A program made the translations under genes and the position numbers. From the NCBI RefSeq assembly GCF_002140715.2, contig NZ_NGLE02000001.1:1709001-1773000 (forward strand): 64,000 bases of DNA, read 5' to 3'. The notes under the pieces are model-generated. The model made no database searches. It saw nothing but the letters and a program-made list of their open reading frames with translations, and was not told where the DNA came from. Source of the DNA: Enterococcus sp. 4G2_DIV0659 (GTDB taxonomy: Bacteria > Bacillota > Bacilli > Lactobacillales > Enterococcaceae). Position 1 is the stretch's first letter. Every line of letters begins with the position of its first letter. Shown in pieces: positions 40,731 through 49,496 of the stretch.

Positions 40731-41642
40731 ATGGCAGAAAAAATTGAATTATCCAAAAAAGATCGTTTAGCCGTTGCATGGCGCTCTACATTCATTCAGG
40801 GCTCTTGGAACTACGAACGTATGCAAAATGGTGGTTGGGCATTTTCAATGATCCCAGCAATCCGTAAATTATATAAAACAAAAGAAGATCAATCAGCAGC
40901 ATTAAAACGTCACTTAGAGTTCTTTAACACGCACCCATACATTGCTTCACCGATTCTAGGTGTAACTTTAGCACTAGAAGAAGAACGTGCCAATGGCGCA
41001 CCTGTTGATGATGTCGCAATTCAAGGGGTAAAAGTTGGGATGATGGGTCCTTTAGCAGGTGTTGGTGATCCAGTATTCTGGTTTACGATTCGTCCGATGT
41101 TAGGTGCATTAGGTGCTTCACTTGCAATTGGCGGAAACATTCTTGGTCCAATCATTTTCTTCCTAGCGTGGAATCTGATTCGTTGGTCATTTATGTGGTA
41201 TACACAAGAATTCGGTTATAAAGCTGGTTCTAAGATCACAGAAGACCTTTCTGGCGGTTTATTGCAAGATGTTACAAAAGGTGCTTCGATCCTCGGGATG
41301 TTCGTGCTGGCAGCTTTAGTACAGCGGTGGGTATCGATCAAGTTTATACCAATCGTTTCTACGGTTAAACTAGACAAAGGTGCTTATGTAGAATGGGATA
41401 AACTTCCAATCAATGGCGAAGGGTTACAGAAAGCTTTTGAAGAAGTTGGCTCAGGTAAGGCACTTTCAGCAATGAAAGTAACGACTTTACAAAATAACTT
41501 GGATCAATTGATTCCTGGTTTAGCAGCGTTATTACTGACATTCTTATGTATGTGGTTATTGAAGAAAAAAGTTTCTCCAATCGTGATCATTCTTGGTTTG
41601 TTCGTAGTCGGTGTGGTAGGTCACGTAGTGGGATTACTATAA
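40731..41642 (+). CDS. Mannose PTS EIID component
   Basis: The 303-aa protein fits EIID of the mannose family: the N-terminal SKKDRLAVAWRSTFIQGSWN, NGGWAFSMIPAIRKLY, then VGMMGPLAGVGDPVFWFTIRP and hydrophobic C-terminal segments. It completes the EIIC-EIID channel. GGAGGAG precedes the ATG. It is the last transporter gene of the operon; a DUF956 gene follows after 128 bp. Confidence 0.95.
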   Translation: MAEKIELSKKDRLAVAWRSTFIQGSWNYERMQNGGWAFSMIPAIRKLYKTKEDQSAALKRHLEFFNTHPYIASPILGVTLALEEERANGAPVDDVAIQGVKVGMMGPLAGVGDPVFWFTIRPMLGALGASLAIGGNILGPIIFFLAWNLIRWSFMWYTQEFGYKAGSKITEDLSGGLLQDVTKGASILGMFVLAALVQRWVSIKFIPIVSTVKLDKGAYVEWDKLPINGEGLQKAFEEVGSGKALSAMKVTTLQNNLDQLIPGLAALLLTFLCMWLLKKKVSPIVIILGLFVVGVVGHVVGLL

Positions 41643-41657
41643 TCTATCTATGCGTTT

Positions 41658-41697
41658 TATACTTGGGATAAGGCCATTCGGTTTTGTCCCAAGTTTC
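41658..41697 (+). terminator. Possible weak terminator after EIID
   Basis: ACTTGGGA pairs with TCCCAAGT around an 18-nt loop, followed by only a few T. It may attenuate transcription into the DUF956 gene rather than end it. Confidence 0.45.
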
Positions 41698-41770
41698 ATT
41701 TACATAGCTTAATTCAATAAAAACACATATAATAGAAAATAGAAATTATGGAAGAAATGGAGTAGATAAA

Positions 41771-42145
41771 ATGGTTCAATCTCTGAATACAAAAGTAGAT
41801 TTCATAACGGATGCTACTGCATTTACGGGACTTACAGATTATGGAAAGATTATGATTGGGGATAAAGGGTTTGAATTTTATAACTCTCGTGATAGCCGAA
41901 AATTTGTTCAAATTCCGTGGGAAGAAGTTGATTATGTCATTGCTTCAGTGATGTTTAAAGGAAAATGGATTCCGCGATATGCTATACAGACGAAGAAAAA
42001 TGGTACCTTTACTTTTTCCTCTAAACAACCTAAAAAAGTGCTTAGAGAAATACAGACATATGTAGCACCAGATCATATGGTACAGTCGTTAGGATTTTTT
42101 GATGTAATTAAACGTGCATTTTTATCAATAGGTAAAAAGAAATAG
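41771..42145 (+). CDS. manO: DUF956 family protein (ManO-like)
   Basis: The 124-aa protein begins MVQSLNTKVDFITDATAFTG and has the PH-like strand pattern of DUF956 (DKGFEFYNSRDSRKFVQIPW, then the GKWIPRYAIQTKKNGTFTFSS segment). Genes of this family lie at the end of mannose PTS operons throughout lactic acid bacteria and are thought to modulate them. GGAGTAG precedes the ATG. A -10-like TATAATAG upstream (near 41729) may add a local promoter. Confidence 0.83.
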   Translation: MVQSLNTKVDFITDATAFTGLTDYGKIMIGDKGFEFYNSRDSRKFVQIPWEEVDYVIASVMFKGKWIPRYAIQTKKNGTFTFSSKQPKKVLREIQTYVAPDHMVQSLGFFDVIKRAFLSIGKKK

Positions 42146-42197
42146 TGAGTGAGATTGGGGCGAAGGTATTTATCTCAATCCCACTCGTTTTTTGTAC
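42146..42197 (+). terminator. Terminator of the mannose PTS operon
   Basis: GAGTGAGATTGGG pairs imperfectly with CAATCCCACTC and is followed by a run of six T. Confidence 0.78.
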
Positions 42198-42306
42198 ATA
42201 TATAAAACGTTTGTTATTTTTTAAGTCATTTTTTTTGACCCTGTCATTTTTTAGGAGTACCATAAATATGTAGATGAAAATAGATAGGAAAGAAGATGTA
42301 GTAGTT

Positions 42307-42834
42307 ATGAATGAAACTAGAAGAAATGGTGTGGATTGGGGTTCTTTAATTCTAGGGATTCTCTTTGTATTAACAGCACTTGTATCATTTCAAGATCCAG
42401 CGGGAAATTTAGTTGCGATTGTAATGGTCTTTGCCGTATTTGCGATTTTGAAAGGAATATTTGAAATTCTCGTTCGTAATAGAATGAAAGAATTGACTGG
42501 TTACAAAGCGTATGGACCAATTATTTTAGGTGTGATTGATATCATCATTGGTATCTATTTCTTCTTTAATTTAAATGTTGGTGTAGCAGCGTTGCCATTT
42601 ATTTTTGCGATTTGGTTTATTTTAGATTCAATATTTGGACTGTTTGCTTTGGATTTAGCAAAATCAGTTAGTACAGGGTATTTTTGGTTTACGCTGATTG
42701 TTGATGTATTAGGGATTATTTTAGGTATAATGCTATTGATGAATCCTCTATCTTCTGCTCTAACATTAAGTTTTTTAGTTGGTTTTTATTTCATGTTATT
42801 TGGGATTACACATATTGTCTATGCATTTAGATGA
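42307..42834 (+). CDS. DUF308/HdeD family membrane protein
   Basis: The 175-aa protein has six hydrophobic segments in two similar groups of three, the pattern of the HdeD/DUF308 family (GSLILGILFVLTALVSFQDP, YGPIILGVIDIIIGIYFFFN, then FWFTLIVDVLGIILGIMLL). The function of the family in Firmicutes is not settled; HdeD is linked to acid resistance in E. coli. I chose the ATG at 42307, after AGGAAAGAAG; an ATG at 42274 would add a charged tail. Confidence 0.78.
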   Translation: MNETRRNGVDWGSLILGILFVLTALVSFQDPAGNLVAIVMVFAVFAILKGIFEILVRNRMKELTGYKAYGPIILGVIDIIIGIYFFFNLNVGVAALPFIFAIWFILDSIFGLFALDLAKSVSTGYFWFTLIVDVLGIILGIMLLMNPLSSALTLSFLVGFYFMLFGITHIVYAFR

Positions 42835-42895
42835 GGTAAAGAAGAAAAGTAATTTGAAATCTGTGTAAGAATGTTTTTTTGGTAAAAAAGCTAAC

Positions 42896-42951
42896 GGAAA
42901 ACCACCTAAGAACAAAGGCAAAAGTGCCTTTGTTTCTTAGGTGGTTTTTTT
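42896..42951. terminator. Strong bidirectional terminator
   Basis: AAAACCACCTAAGAA and its complement, with an inner AAAGGC/GCCTTT stem, flanked by A and T runs. It serves the DUF308 gene and the converging small gene at 43161. Confidence 0.9.
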
Positions 42952-42963
42952 ATAGATAAAAAT

Positions 42964-43161
42964 TTAATAGTATCTACGACGGTTTGATGGACCAGAAATT
43001 ACACGTACTAACCAAACAGCGATGGCTAAAGGAATCATGATTTTGACTGCAAACCATAATAAACTACCTAAAAGTCCAAGTACAATACTCAAAATAATAC
43101 TTCCTGCAAAAAATAACCCGATGACCATTAATATATTCATTACCATTGATCGTTGTCTCAT
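42964..43161 (-). CDS. Small membrane protein, unknown
   Basis: The 65-aa product starts at the ATG at 43161 after GGAGG and reads MRQRSMVMNILMVIGLFFAG. It has one or two membrane helices (about 9-30 and 32-53) and a basic C-terminus (RVISGPSNRRRYY). Similar small proteins often respond to envelope stress, but I recognise no named family. Confidence 0.65.
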   Translation of the reverse strand: MRQRSMVMNILMVIGLFFAGSIILSIVLGLLGSLLWFAVKIMIPLAIAVWLVRVISGPSNRRRYY

Positions 43162-43327
43162 TAATAAAACCTCCATTTTTTCTCTCGTTCTCTATGAATA
43201 AAGTATAGCAAGAAACTAGTTTTGGGGAATCCACCTTTAGGCTGATTTTCACTCCATCTTAAGGCTGGGCGTATTCATTGCAAATAGCTAAAAAGAACGT
43301 AAAATAAAAAAGAGGAGTTGAGCAAGT

Positions 43328-43906
43328 ATGTCAAAATCAAGAATTGAAGCTTTTACCGATGCGGTGATTGCAATCGTGATGACTATCTTAGTATTAGAAT
43401 TACGTCAGCCGACAACAGATACTTTAGCCGGTTTGGTAGGTGTTGAACGTAAATTATTTATCTATATAGTAAGTTTTGTGATGTTAGCAATTTATTGGAA
43501 CAATCATCATCATATGTTTCAATTGGTTCATAAAATCAACGGACGTGTTTTGTGGGCCAATAATTTGTTTATCTTTACCCTAACACTTGTACCGTTTGCC
43601 ACAGCATGGGTGGGAGATTTCATCCATAGTCTTGTGCCTCAGATTATCTATGGGCTCGTGACACTTTTAGCGAATATTTCTTATTTGATACTGACAAAAG
43701 AGTTGATTCGAGCGAACGGTGAAGACTCTAAACTGCGTGAATTGTTTCAGCGTTATAAAAAATCATATATAACTATTTTTTTGAACATCTTGGGGATATT
43801 ATTGGGTGTTTTGATCCATCCTTATTGTGTATTGATTATAAATATCGGTATTTTAATTATGTGGATTATTCCTGATCGAAGAATTGAAAAACAATACAAA
43901 GAGTAA
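43328..43906 (+). CDS. TMEM175-family potassium channel (DUF1211)
   Basis: The 192-aa membrane protein begins MSKSRIEAFTDAVIAIVMTI, the RxxxFTDAxxAI first helix that lines the pore in bacterial TMEM175 channels. This is followed by WNNHHHMFQLVHKINGRVLWANN, also conserved in DUF1211, and four more helices. These channels leak potassium and set membrane potential. AAAGAGG precedes the ATG. It stands alone between a divergent small gene and a gene-free region. Confidence 0.88.
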   Translation: MSKSRIEAFTDAVIAIVMTILVLELRQPTTDTLAGLVGVERKLFIYIVSFVMLAIYWNNHHHMFQLVHKINGRVLWANNLFIFTLTLVPFATAWVGDFIHSLVPQIIYGLVTLLANISYLILTKELIRANGEDSKLRELFQRYKKSYITIFLNILGILLGVLIHPYCVLIINIGILIMWIIPDRRIEKQYKE

Positions 43907-44239
43907 TTCGCCTATTTTGAATGTAGTGAATAAGACAAATTCTTTTTTATTTTTGTTTTATTCTACATTCTTTTTTTCGATTAAAAACGACAAAATGGAG
44001 GATTTGAATCAAAAAAATGTTATTTTTAATAAGGCTATTCTCAATTTTTTTATATATTTAAACAATTTATGAAAACAAACGGGGTTGTTTTTGGGTTAAA
44101 ATGAAAAATGATTGTGTAAAATCAAGACAGGAAATATATAATTATAAAACGCACAAAGGGACTTGTTTTACAACGAGAAAATAAGCATTTTGACTAGTAA
44201 GACGGTAAGATACAAGTTAAAAAGGGGCAGTTAGCATAT
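43907..44239 (+). other. Gene-free region
   Basis: AT-rich, without a coding sequence I would support. A TTGTGT, 17 bp, TATATA arrangement near 44113-44140 could be the promoter of the 707-aa protein gene; AAAAAGGGGCAG is its ribosome site. A hydrophobic open frame at 43884-44072 has no ribosome site and overlaps the end of the channel gene. Confidence 0.4.
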
Positions 44240-46363
44240 ATGGAAAAGTTGAATCTTACGAAAAGTACATCAGAAAATAAGAAAGTTTTTTTCAGAAAAG
44301 AGATTGAAGCAAGTCGCTTAGGTGAGGAACTTTATTCAGATGAAGTATTAAGTCAATACTCGGTTTATTTGTTGAGAAAATTTGAACTATCAACAGATTA
44401 TGAAAAACCTGAGCAATTTGAAACACTTCTTAATAATCTCCCAGAACAGTTTAATCAAGAATTTGAAGATTGTGTCGCAAAGAACCTGTATGTACGTGTT
44501 ACGCAAAAAGCAGTGTACATTACGTTACTTATCGCGCTAGCACATCCGTTAAGCAAATTACAAATAAGCGATTTACGCACATGGATCAGTCATTTAGAGG
44601 TTCCAGAATTACCATTAGAACATGTTTCTTCTTTTTCACAAGATATACCATTAGAAATGGTCAAAGGCTTACAAGAAACAAACAGTGAAGTTTTATTATT
44701 GACTGAAATGATGAATCAATTTAGTGAAAATTTAAATGATATCTATAAAGAAGTACAATCGGTCAAAACGAAGAAAGCACCTCCTGTAGTGAAGGTGGTA
44801 CAAAGTAAGGTTGCTGCAAGACAATCCGCAGAAGCTGAGAACGCTAAGAAATTAAAAGAAACAACTAAAAAAATTGATCAACTTATGCAAGAATTTGCTA
44901 AATTTAAATCTGATGTAAATCAACAATTATCTAACTTACCAAAACCAAAAAAACCACCAAAATTTAAAATTGTTTTTGGACCAGGAGAAGATGGCGCACC
45001 TACTGTGGAAAGTCGTTTGGATGAAGCGTTAAAAAGAATCGATTCACTAGTAGAAAGTATAGAGCGCTCCGATCAAAAAATACTAGAATTAAATCAAGTA
45101 ATAGAAAAAAACAAACAAAAGAAACCACCAAAAATGACTTTTTCTGCGGTAAAAAAAGTGGAGACAGACCAAACTCAAGCTAAATTGGCTGACAAAGTAG
45201 CAACTACAAGTGAAGAAGTGACTTCAATTGCACAACAACTACAACAGATCAATAAAAAATTGAGCACAGTTGAAAATAATGTCATGGAAGGCAAAGTAGA
45301 TCCTGAAGCGATAGCGCGGATTGAACAAGATCACGGACGACTGAAGGAAACAGCTTCAGAAACAAATAAATTAAGCCAAGTCATAGAACAACTTACAGAA
45401 AAATTACAAACAATGGAATCTGAGCTGACAACAGTGAAGGCTAAAAAGAAAAAAGTGCCTGTAGTTAAATTGACAAAAAGTGAGTCCGTAAAACAACTGG
45501 CTGAACGACATCAAAAAGACCAAGATCAATTAAGATCAAATGCTGTTGAAATCAAGAAATTAACGCAAACTGTCAGCAAAGTGGATGTTCAGTTAATTAA
45601 AGCCCATCAAAAGATTGCTGAATTAGAACAAAAAATGCGCCAGACAAGTATTCCGGTGAAAAAAGAAACAGTCACGCAAGTTGCACCAGCTACTAGATCA
45701 AATAATCCGAAGATCGGACCTGTGGCACCTCCTGTGTTGCCAGCTTCAACACAAACAAATGTGCCAATGCAAAAGAATAGAAACTTCCCAACAAAAGAAA
45801 GTTTCTTACAAGCAACAAAACCACAAAAACCGACAACAGAAACGTCAGAAGAAAGACCAACTGTGACGTTAGCAATTGAAGAAATGCTTGACCGTGTTTC
45901 AGAAAAACATCCGCAAACAATTGAGACGAGAAGCGGTTGGCCAATTTCTGAAAACTATCAACAAGAAGATTCAGAAGGTTCCTCTTTACGACGGTTGAAA
46001 AAATTAGAGTGGGATATCCATTCCTTCTTTCAGTCTGGGAGAAGTTTAGGGCATAAAGGAATGATGCCAAAGGATGATTTCTATGTAAATATCCGAAAAA
46101 TCGAGGTATTGCCTTATCTCTGGGCCTCTGTTTTTGAACGAGAAAAGAAAGATCTTTTATTGGGGAAAGAATTAAGTTGTCAGCAACTAATTGACAATTT
46201 GCCAGACTTTTTATCGGATTTGAGTACTTTATCTAAGAAACGAAAAGTTATGGGTAAATGGATTTATTGTCCTAAAGAAGTGGAACAAAAAATGGAAGGA
46301 TACAAGCTGTTAGGTGAGTATCTAGAGACATATCTTGCCCGTCAAAATGAAGTGAATCATTAA
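44240..46363 (+). CDS. Large cytoplasmic coiled-coil protein with repeated KK-P-rich linkers
   Basis: I do not recognise this 707-aa protein. Residues 1-150 are a folded helical domain without signal peptide. From 155 to 470 it is mostly coiled coil, broken by four similar short segments: KKAPPVVKVV (178-187), KKPPKFKIVF (237-246), KKPPKMTFSAVKK (294-306) and KKKVPVVKLTK (403-413). Residues 470-545 are a Pro/Thr/Gln linker, and 580-707 a second folded domain (LRRLKKLEWDIHSFFQSGRS, KVMGKWIYCPKEVEQKMEGY). No membrane segment is seen. The layout suggests a scaffold or filament-like protein. It is a single-gene unit ended by a terminator. Confidence 0.72.
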   Translation: MEKLNLTKSTSENKKVFFRKEIEASRLGEELYSDEVLSQYSVYLLRKFELSTDYEKPEQFETLLNNLPEQFNQEFEDCVAKNLYVRVTQKAVYITLLIALAHPLSKLQISDLRTWISHLEVPELPLEHVSSFSQDIPLEMVKGLQETNSEVLLLTEMMNQFSENLNDIYKEVQSVKTKKAPPVVKVVQSKVAARQSAEAENAKKLKETTKKIDQLMQEFAKFKSDVNQQLSNLPKPKKPPKFKIVFGPGEDGAPTVESRLDEALKRIDSLVESIERSDQKILELNQVIEKNKQKKPPKMTFSAVKKVETDQTQAKLADKVATTSEEVTSIAQQLQQINKKLSTVENNVMEGKVDPEAIARIEQDHGRLKETASETNKLSQVIEQLTEKLQTMESELTTVKAKKKKVPVVKLTKSESVKQLAERHQKDQDQLRSNAVEIKKLTQTVSKVDVQLIKAHQKIAELEQKMRQTSIPVKKETVTQVAPATRSNNPKIGPVAPPVLPASTQTNVPMQKNRNFPTKESFLQATKPQKPTTETSEERPTVTLAIEEMLDRVSEKHPQTIETRSGWPISENYQQEDSEGSSLRRLKKLEWDIHSFFQSGRSLGHKGMMPKDDFYVNIRKIEVLPYLWASVFEREKKDLLLGKELSCQQLIDNLPDFLSDLSTLSKKRKVMGKWIYCPKEVEQKMEGYKLLGEYLETYLARQNEVNH

Positions 46364-46371
46364 AAATATAA

Positions 46372-46424
46372 AAATAAACTGATCGGCCTTTTTTAGTAGA
46401 GAAAAGGTCTGTCAGTTTATTTAA
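46372..46424 (+). terminator. Terminator after the coiled-coil gene
   Basis: AATAAACTGA and TCAGTTTATT, with inner GCCTTTT/AAAAGGT pairing, form a long stem followed by a short AT-rich stretch. The 180 bp that follow contain only the upstream region of dhaS, with TGGTACAATG (46567) as a likely -10. Confidence 0.72.
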
Positions 46425-46606
46425 TTAGTTGTTCTTATCGTTATCATATTTTTATATAGTAGCTGTTAATTGAAGGACAAAGCTGATAAACGATTAATGT
46501 TGCTAGCTTTGAGTTAATGGTATGCATATTTTTAAAGGCTATTTAAACCATTGATTTTCTTAATCTGGTACAATGAACGTAATCAAGAAATAAAAGGTGT
46601 AGACAA

Positions 46607-47155
46607 ATGACAGGATCATTGATTACGAAAAAGAAAATTACAAAAGCATTCAAACAACTTGTTGTTGAGCATGGTTTTGATAAAGTGACGATTGCAAAAA
46701 TCATGCAGACAAGTAAGATGCGGCGTCAGACATTTTATGATCATTTTCAAGACAAATATGAATTGGTGGATTGGATTTTTCAACAAGAGGCGATTGAAAA
46801 AATCGAGGATAATCTTGCGTATGAAGATTGGCAGACGATTGTAGAGAATTTACTGATTTATTTTGAGGAGAATCAAGTGTTTTACCGAAAGATTTTGTTT
46901 TTTGATGGACAAAATTCATTTGAGGAATATTATATACAGCATCTAAAAGGGCTTATCCATCAAATTCTGGTTATTCGGAATCCATCATATATTCAATTTG
47001 AAGAAGAGGATCGTACCTTTTTGGAAGAGTTTTATGCAAATGCCTTCGTTTCTTTGACAACGAAATGGATTTTAGAAGGATGTAAAGTCAATTCACGCCA
47101 TTTTGCTAAGCAAATGAAATTAGTCTTTTTGATTGGCTTTGAGGAAAAGATGTGA
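46607..47155 (+). CDS. dhaS: TetR-family activator of dihydroxyacetone genes
   Basis: The 182-aa protein has a TetR helix-turn-helix at about 8-55 (ITKAFKQLVVEHGFDKVTIA, KMRRQTFYDHFQDKYEL) and a helical C-terminal domain of the DhaS type (FFDGQNSFEEYYIQHL). In Lactococcus DhaS activates dhaKLM together with DhaQ and dihydroxyacetone, an exception among TetR proteins. Here it lies beside dhaQ, and an almost perfect DhaS operator precedes dhaK, so the same circuit is likely. AAAAGGTG precedes the ATG. Confidence 0.88.
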   Translation: MTGSLITKKKITKAFKQLVVEHGFDKVTIAKIMQTSKMRRQTFYDHFQDKYELVDWIFQQEAIEKIEDNLAYEDWQTIVENLLIYFEENQVFYRKILFFDGQNSFEEYYIQHLKGLIHQILVIRNPSYIQFEEEDRTFLEEFYANAFVSLTTKWILEGCKVNSRHFAKQMKLVFLIGFEEKM

Positions 47156-47165
47156 GGGTGGATGC

Positions 47166-47212
47166 AAAAAAACAGGGGTCAGGGCTGATTGAATCAGCAC
47201 TAACCCCTGTTT
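47166..47212. terminator. Bidirectional terminator between dhaS and dhaQ
   Basis: AAACAGGGGT and ACCCCTGTTT, with inner AGGGCTGATT/AATCAGCACT pairing, flanked by A7 and T-containing sequence. It lies between two converging genes. Confidence 0.85.
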
Positions 47213-47262
47213 AGTATATACAGGCGGTTGAGTAGAAAGAAGTCTCTATCTCAACTTGCCCA

Positions 47263-48255
47263 TTACTTCCAACCAAAAGCATCTGTTGGTGTATTTAAAT
47301 ACTCTAGCCATTTTTTTTCTTTGATGGTTAAAAGAGTAAGAGAAAGTCCATGAGTATTGTAGGCCGTTAGAAAATTGCCCATATGTTTGAAACCGACTTC
47401 GATATCTTCAATATCTAATAATTGTTGAACATCATTCATAAAAATCCCCAGTTCAAGTAGAGGAATCCCACCTAATCCATTTACCAAAACGGCTACTTGC
47501 GTTAACGCTTCTTTTGGGTATTGCTGTTTTAACTTATTGACGAGTTCAATGGCAATTCGTTCAGAGGATTGCATTTTTTCAATCCGATAGCCAGGCTCCC
47601 CATGAATCCCAATACCAAAGTACATTTCGTCTTCTGCTAATTCATATTGTTGCGGAATCAGTCCAATAGGAGACGCCGGTGAAAAAGCTACACCTAATGT
47701 TTTAATCGAAGGAATCAGCGTTTCTCCTAACACTTGGAGGTCATTTAACGATTTTCCCTCTGTAGCAGCTGCTCCTAGCATTTTATGCACTAAAACAGTT
47801 CCAGCAACACCGCGTCGTCTTTTTTCGAACGTACCACTTTCAATTGAGCAATCATCATCTACGATTACATGAGAAACTAATAGGCCTTTTGCTTTTGCCT
47901 GTTTCTCTGCTTCTAAAAAATTGGCGACATCCTTTTCAAAATTTTTAATAATCAGCAACGTGCCATGGCCATTGTATGTTTCTTCGATTGCTTGAAGAAT
48001 TTCTGAGCTGGCAGGAGGTTCAAAAATAGCGCCCATCACCGCACAATCCAGCATATTTTCCCCAATATAGCCAATGTGAGCAGGCTCATGACCACATCCA
48101 CCACCACTGAGTAAGATTACCTTGTTGTCGGGCAGTCTTTTTTTAGTGACAATCCCTGTTTTTGGTTGCCAATTTAAGCTGTCATTATATGTATACGTAA
48201 GTCCAGCTAATAATTGTTGGCGAATATGCCCGCCGGAATTGATTAATTGTTTCAT
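47263..48255 (-). CDS. dhaQ: DhaQ, DhaK-like co-activator
   Basis: The 330-aa protein is a DhaK paralog, with GGGCGHEPAH at about 51-60, Asp109 in KNFEKDVANF and the substrate-binding His218 in GIGIHGEPG. Such residues would let it bind dihydroxyacetone covalently, and in Lactococcus DhaQ uses this to activate DhaS rather than to phosphorylate. The call as DhaQ rather than a second kinase rests on its place next to dhaS and divergent from dhaK, and on its divergence from the DhaK at 48457. The ATG at 48255 follows AAAAGGGG; a TTG seven codons upstream is less likely. Confidence 0.82.
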   Translation of the reverse strand: MKQLINSGGHIRQQLLAGLTYTYNDSLNWQPKTGIVTKKRLPDNKVILLSGGGCGHEPAHIGYIGENMLDCAVMGAIFEPPASSEILQAIEETYNGHGTLLIIKNFEKDVANFLEAEKQAKAKGLLVSHVIVDDDCSIESGTFEKRRRGVAGTVLVHKMLGAAATEGKSLNDLQVLGETLIPSIKTLGVAFSPASPIGLIPQQYELAEDEMYFGIGIHGEPGYRIEKMQSSERIAIELVNKLKQQYPKEALTQVAVLVNGLGGIPLLELGIFMNDVQQLLDIEDIEVGFKHMGNFLTAYNTHGLSLTLLTIKEKKWLEYLNTPTDAFGWK

Positions 48256-48347
48256 TGAGCATGTGCCCCTTTTCAATAATATCTATTTCTATTATACGCT
48301 GTATTTAATCTGAAAACTATAGTCATTACATAGAACAAAATGAAAGC

Positions 48348-48369
48348 GGACACATTTTATTGTTTGTCC
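48348..48369. promoter_or_regulatory. DhaS operator
   Basis: GGACACAT, six bases, GTTTGTCC: the published Lactococcus DhaS site is GGACACAT-N6-ATTTGTCC, so only one base differs. It ends one base before the -35 of the dhaK promoter, suitable for activation, and lies about 93 bp from the dhaQ start on the other strand. Confidence 0.85.
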
Positions 48370-48370
48370 G

Positions 48371-48410
48371 TTGCAACTTTTTTCATATGCGAGTATTGTA
48401 AACGTATACA
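48371..48410 (+). promoter_or_regulatory. dhaKLM-gldA promoter with a cre-like site
   Basis: TTGCAA (48371-48376) and TATTGT (48394-48399) are 17 bp apart. TGTAAACGTATACA at 48397-48410 resembles a CcpA cre site, with one mismatch to TGWAANCGNTNWCA, and overlaps the -10 and start point, where CcpA would repress. Confidence 0.65.
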
Positions 48411-48456
48411 AAAGATGTGATTAACTGATGTCGACAGAATAATAGGAGGGAACCCC

Positions 48457-49440
48457 ATGAAAAAAATTATCAATCAAGCACAAAATGTCGTTCCAGAAAT
48501 GGTTCAAGGATTTGTTCGTGCCCATCATGAAACCATTCAACAAGTTCCAGAAACATTTGTATTAAAACAAAAAGAAATTAGCAAACAAGTGGCGTTGATC
48601 AGCGGAGGCGGTAGTGGTCACGAACCAGCTCATGCTGGGTTTGTTGGGGCAGGTATGCTGCAAGCTGCAGTGTGCGGACAAGTATTTACTTCACCCACAC
48701 CTGACCAAATTTTTGAAGGAATCAAAGCCATCGATCAAGGGCAAGGTGTTGTGATGGTAGTGAAAAATTATTCTGGCGATATCATGAATTTCGATATGGC
48801 AAAGGATTTAGCAGAAATGGAAGATATCAACGTTGGCACCGTTGTGGTAGACGATGATATTGCGGTTGAAGATAGTACCTATACTCAAGGAAAACGTGGT
48901 GTTGCAGGAACGATTTTAGTCCACAAAATTTTGGGAGCAGCAGCCCGCAATGGGGCAACGGTAGAAGAGTTAGTGGCATTGGGTGAAAAAGTGGTTGAGA
49001 ATTTAAAAACAATTGGCGTTGCCTTAACGGGAGCAACTGTTCCAGAAGTGGGTAAACCAGGTTTTGTTTTAGGAGAAGACGAGATTGAGTTTGGTGTAGG
49101 TATCCACGGAGAGCCCGGCTATAAACGTGAAAAAATCAAGCCGTCTAAAGAAATGGCAGAAGAATTGATTTCAAAATTAAAAGCGGCATTTCAATGGAAT
49201 AAAGGGGATCGGTTCGCTATTTTAGTCAACGGCTTAGGTGGAACACCATTGATGGAGCAATATATTTTTTATGATGATGTCATGAGTTTACTGGATTCAG
49301 AAGGTGTGGAGGTTTTTTTTTCAAAAGTGGGGAATTATATGACCTCTTTAGAAATGGCAGGAATTTCTGTGACGTTGCTAAAAGTAGAAGATGATTGGGT
49401 AGAAGCACTGAATGAAGAGGTTGGTACTGTTGCTTGGTAA
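48457..49440 (+). CDS. dhaK: PTS-dependent dihydroxyacetone kinase, DhaK subunit
   Basis: The 327-aa subunit binds dihydroxyacetone as a hemiaminal on His217 (VGIHGEPG). It has His55 in GGSGHEPAH and Asp108 in KNYSGDIMNF for catalysis. Phosphate comes from DhaL-bound ADP, recharged by DhaM. AGGAGGG precedes the ATG. It is the first gene of dhaK-dhaL-dhaM-gldA, which converts glycerol through dihydroxyacetone to dihydroxyacetone phosphate. Confidence 0.95.
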   Translation: MKKIINQAQNVVPEMVQGFVRAHHETIQQVPETFVLKQKEISKQVALISGGGSGHEPAHAGFVGAGMLQAAVCGQVFTSPTPDQIFEGIKAIDQGQGVVMVVKNYSGDIMNFDMAKDLAEMEDINVGTVVVDDDIAVEDSTYTQGKRGVAGTILVHKILGAAARNGATVEELVALGEKVVENLKTIGVALTGATVPEVGKPGFVLGEDEIEFGVGIHGEPGYKREKIKPSKEMAEELISKLKAAFQWNKGDRFAILVNGLGGTPLMEQYIFYDDVMSLLDSEGVEVFFSKVGNYMTSLEMAGISVTLLKVEDDWVEALNEEVGTVAW

Positions 49441-49496
49441 AGCCTGACATAGTTGGAGCATTGATTAGTCTATTTTTAGAAAATGGAGGAATGTAA

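Noticed and set aside
43884..44072. Hydrophobic 62-codon frame overlapping the channel gene end
   Set aside because: No ribosome site, low-complexity AT-rich translation, overlaps the stop of the TMEM175-type gene.
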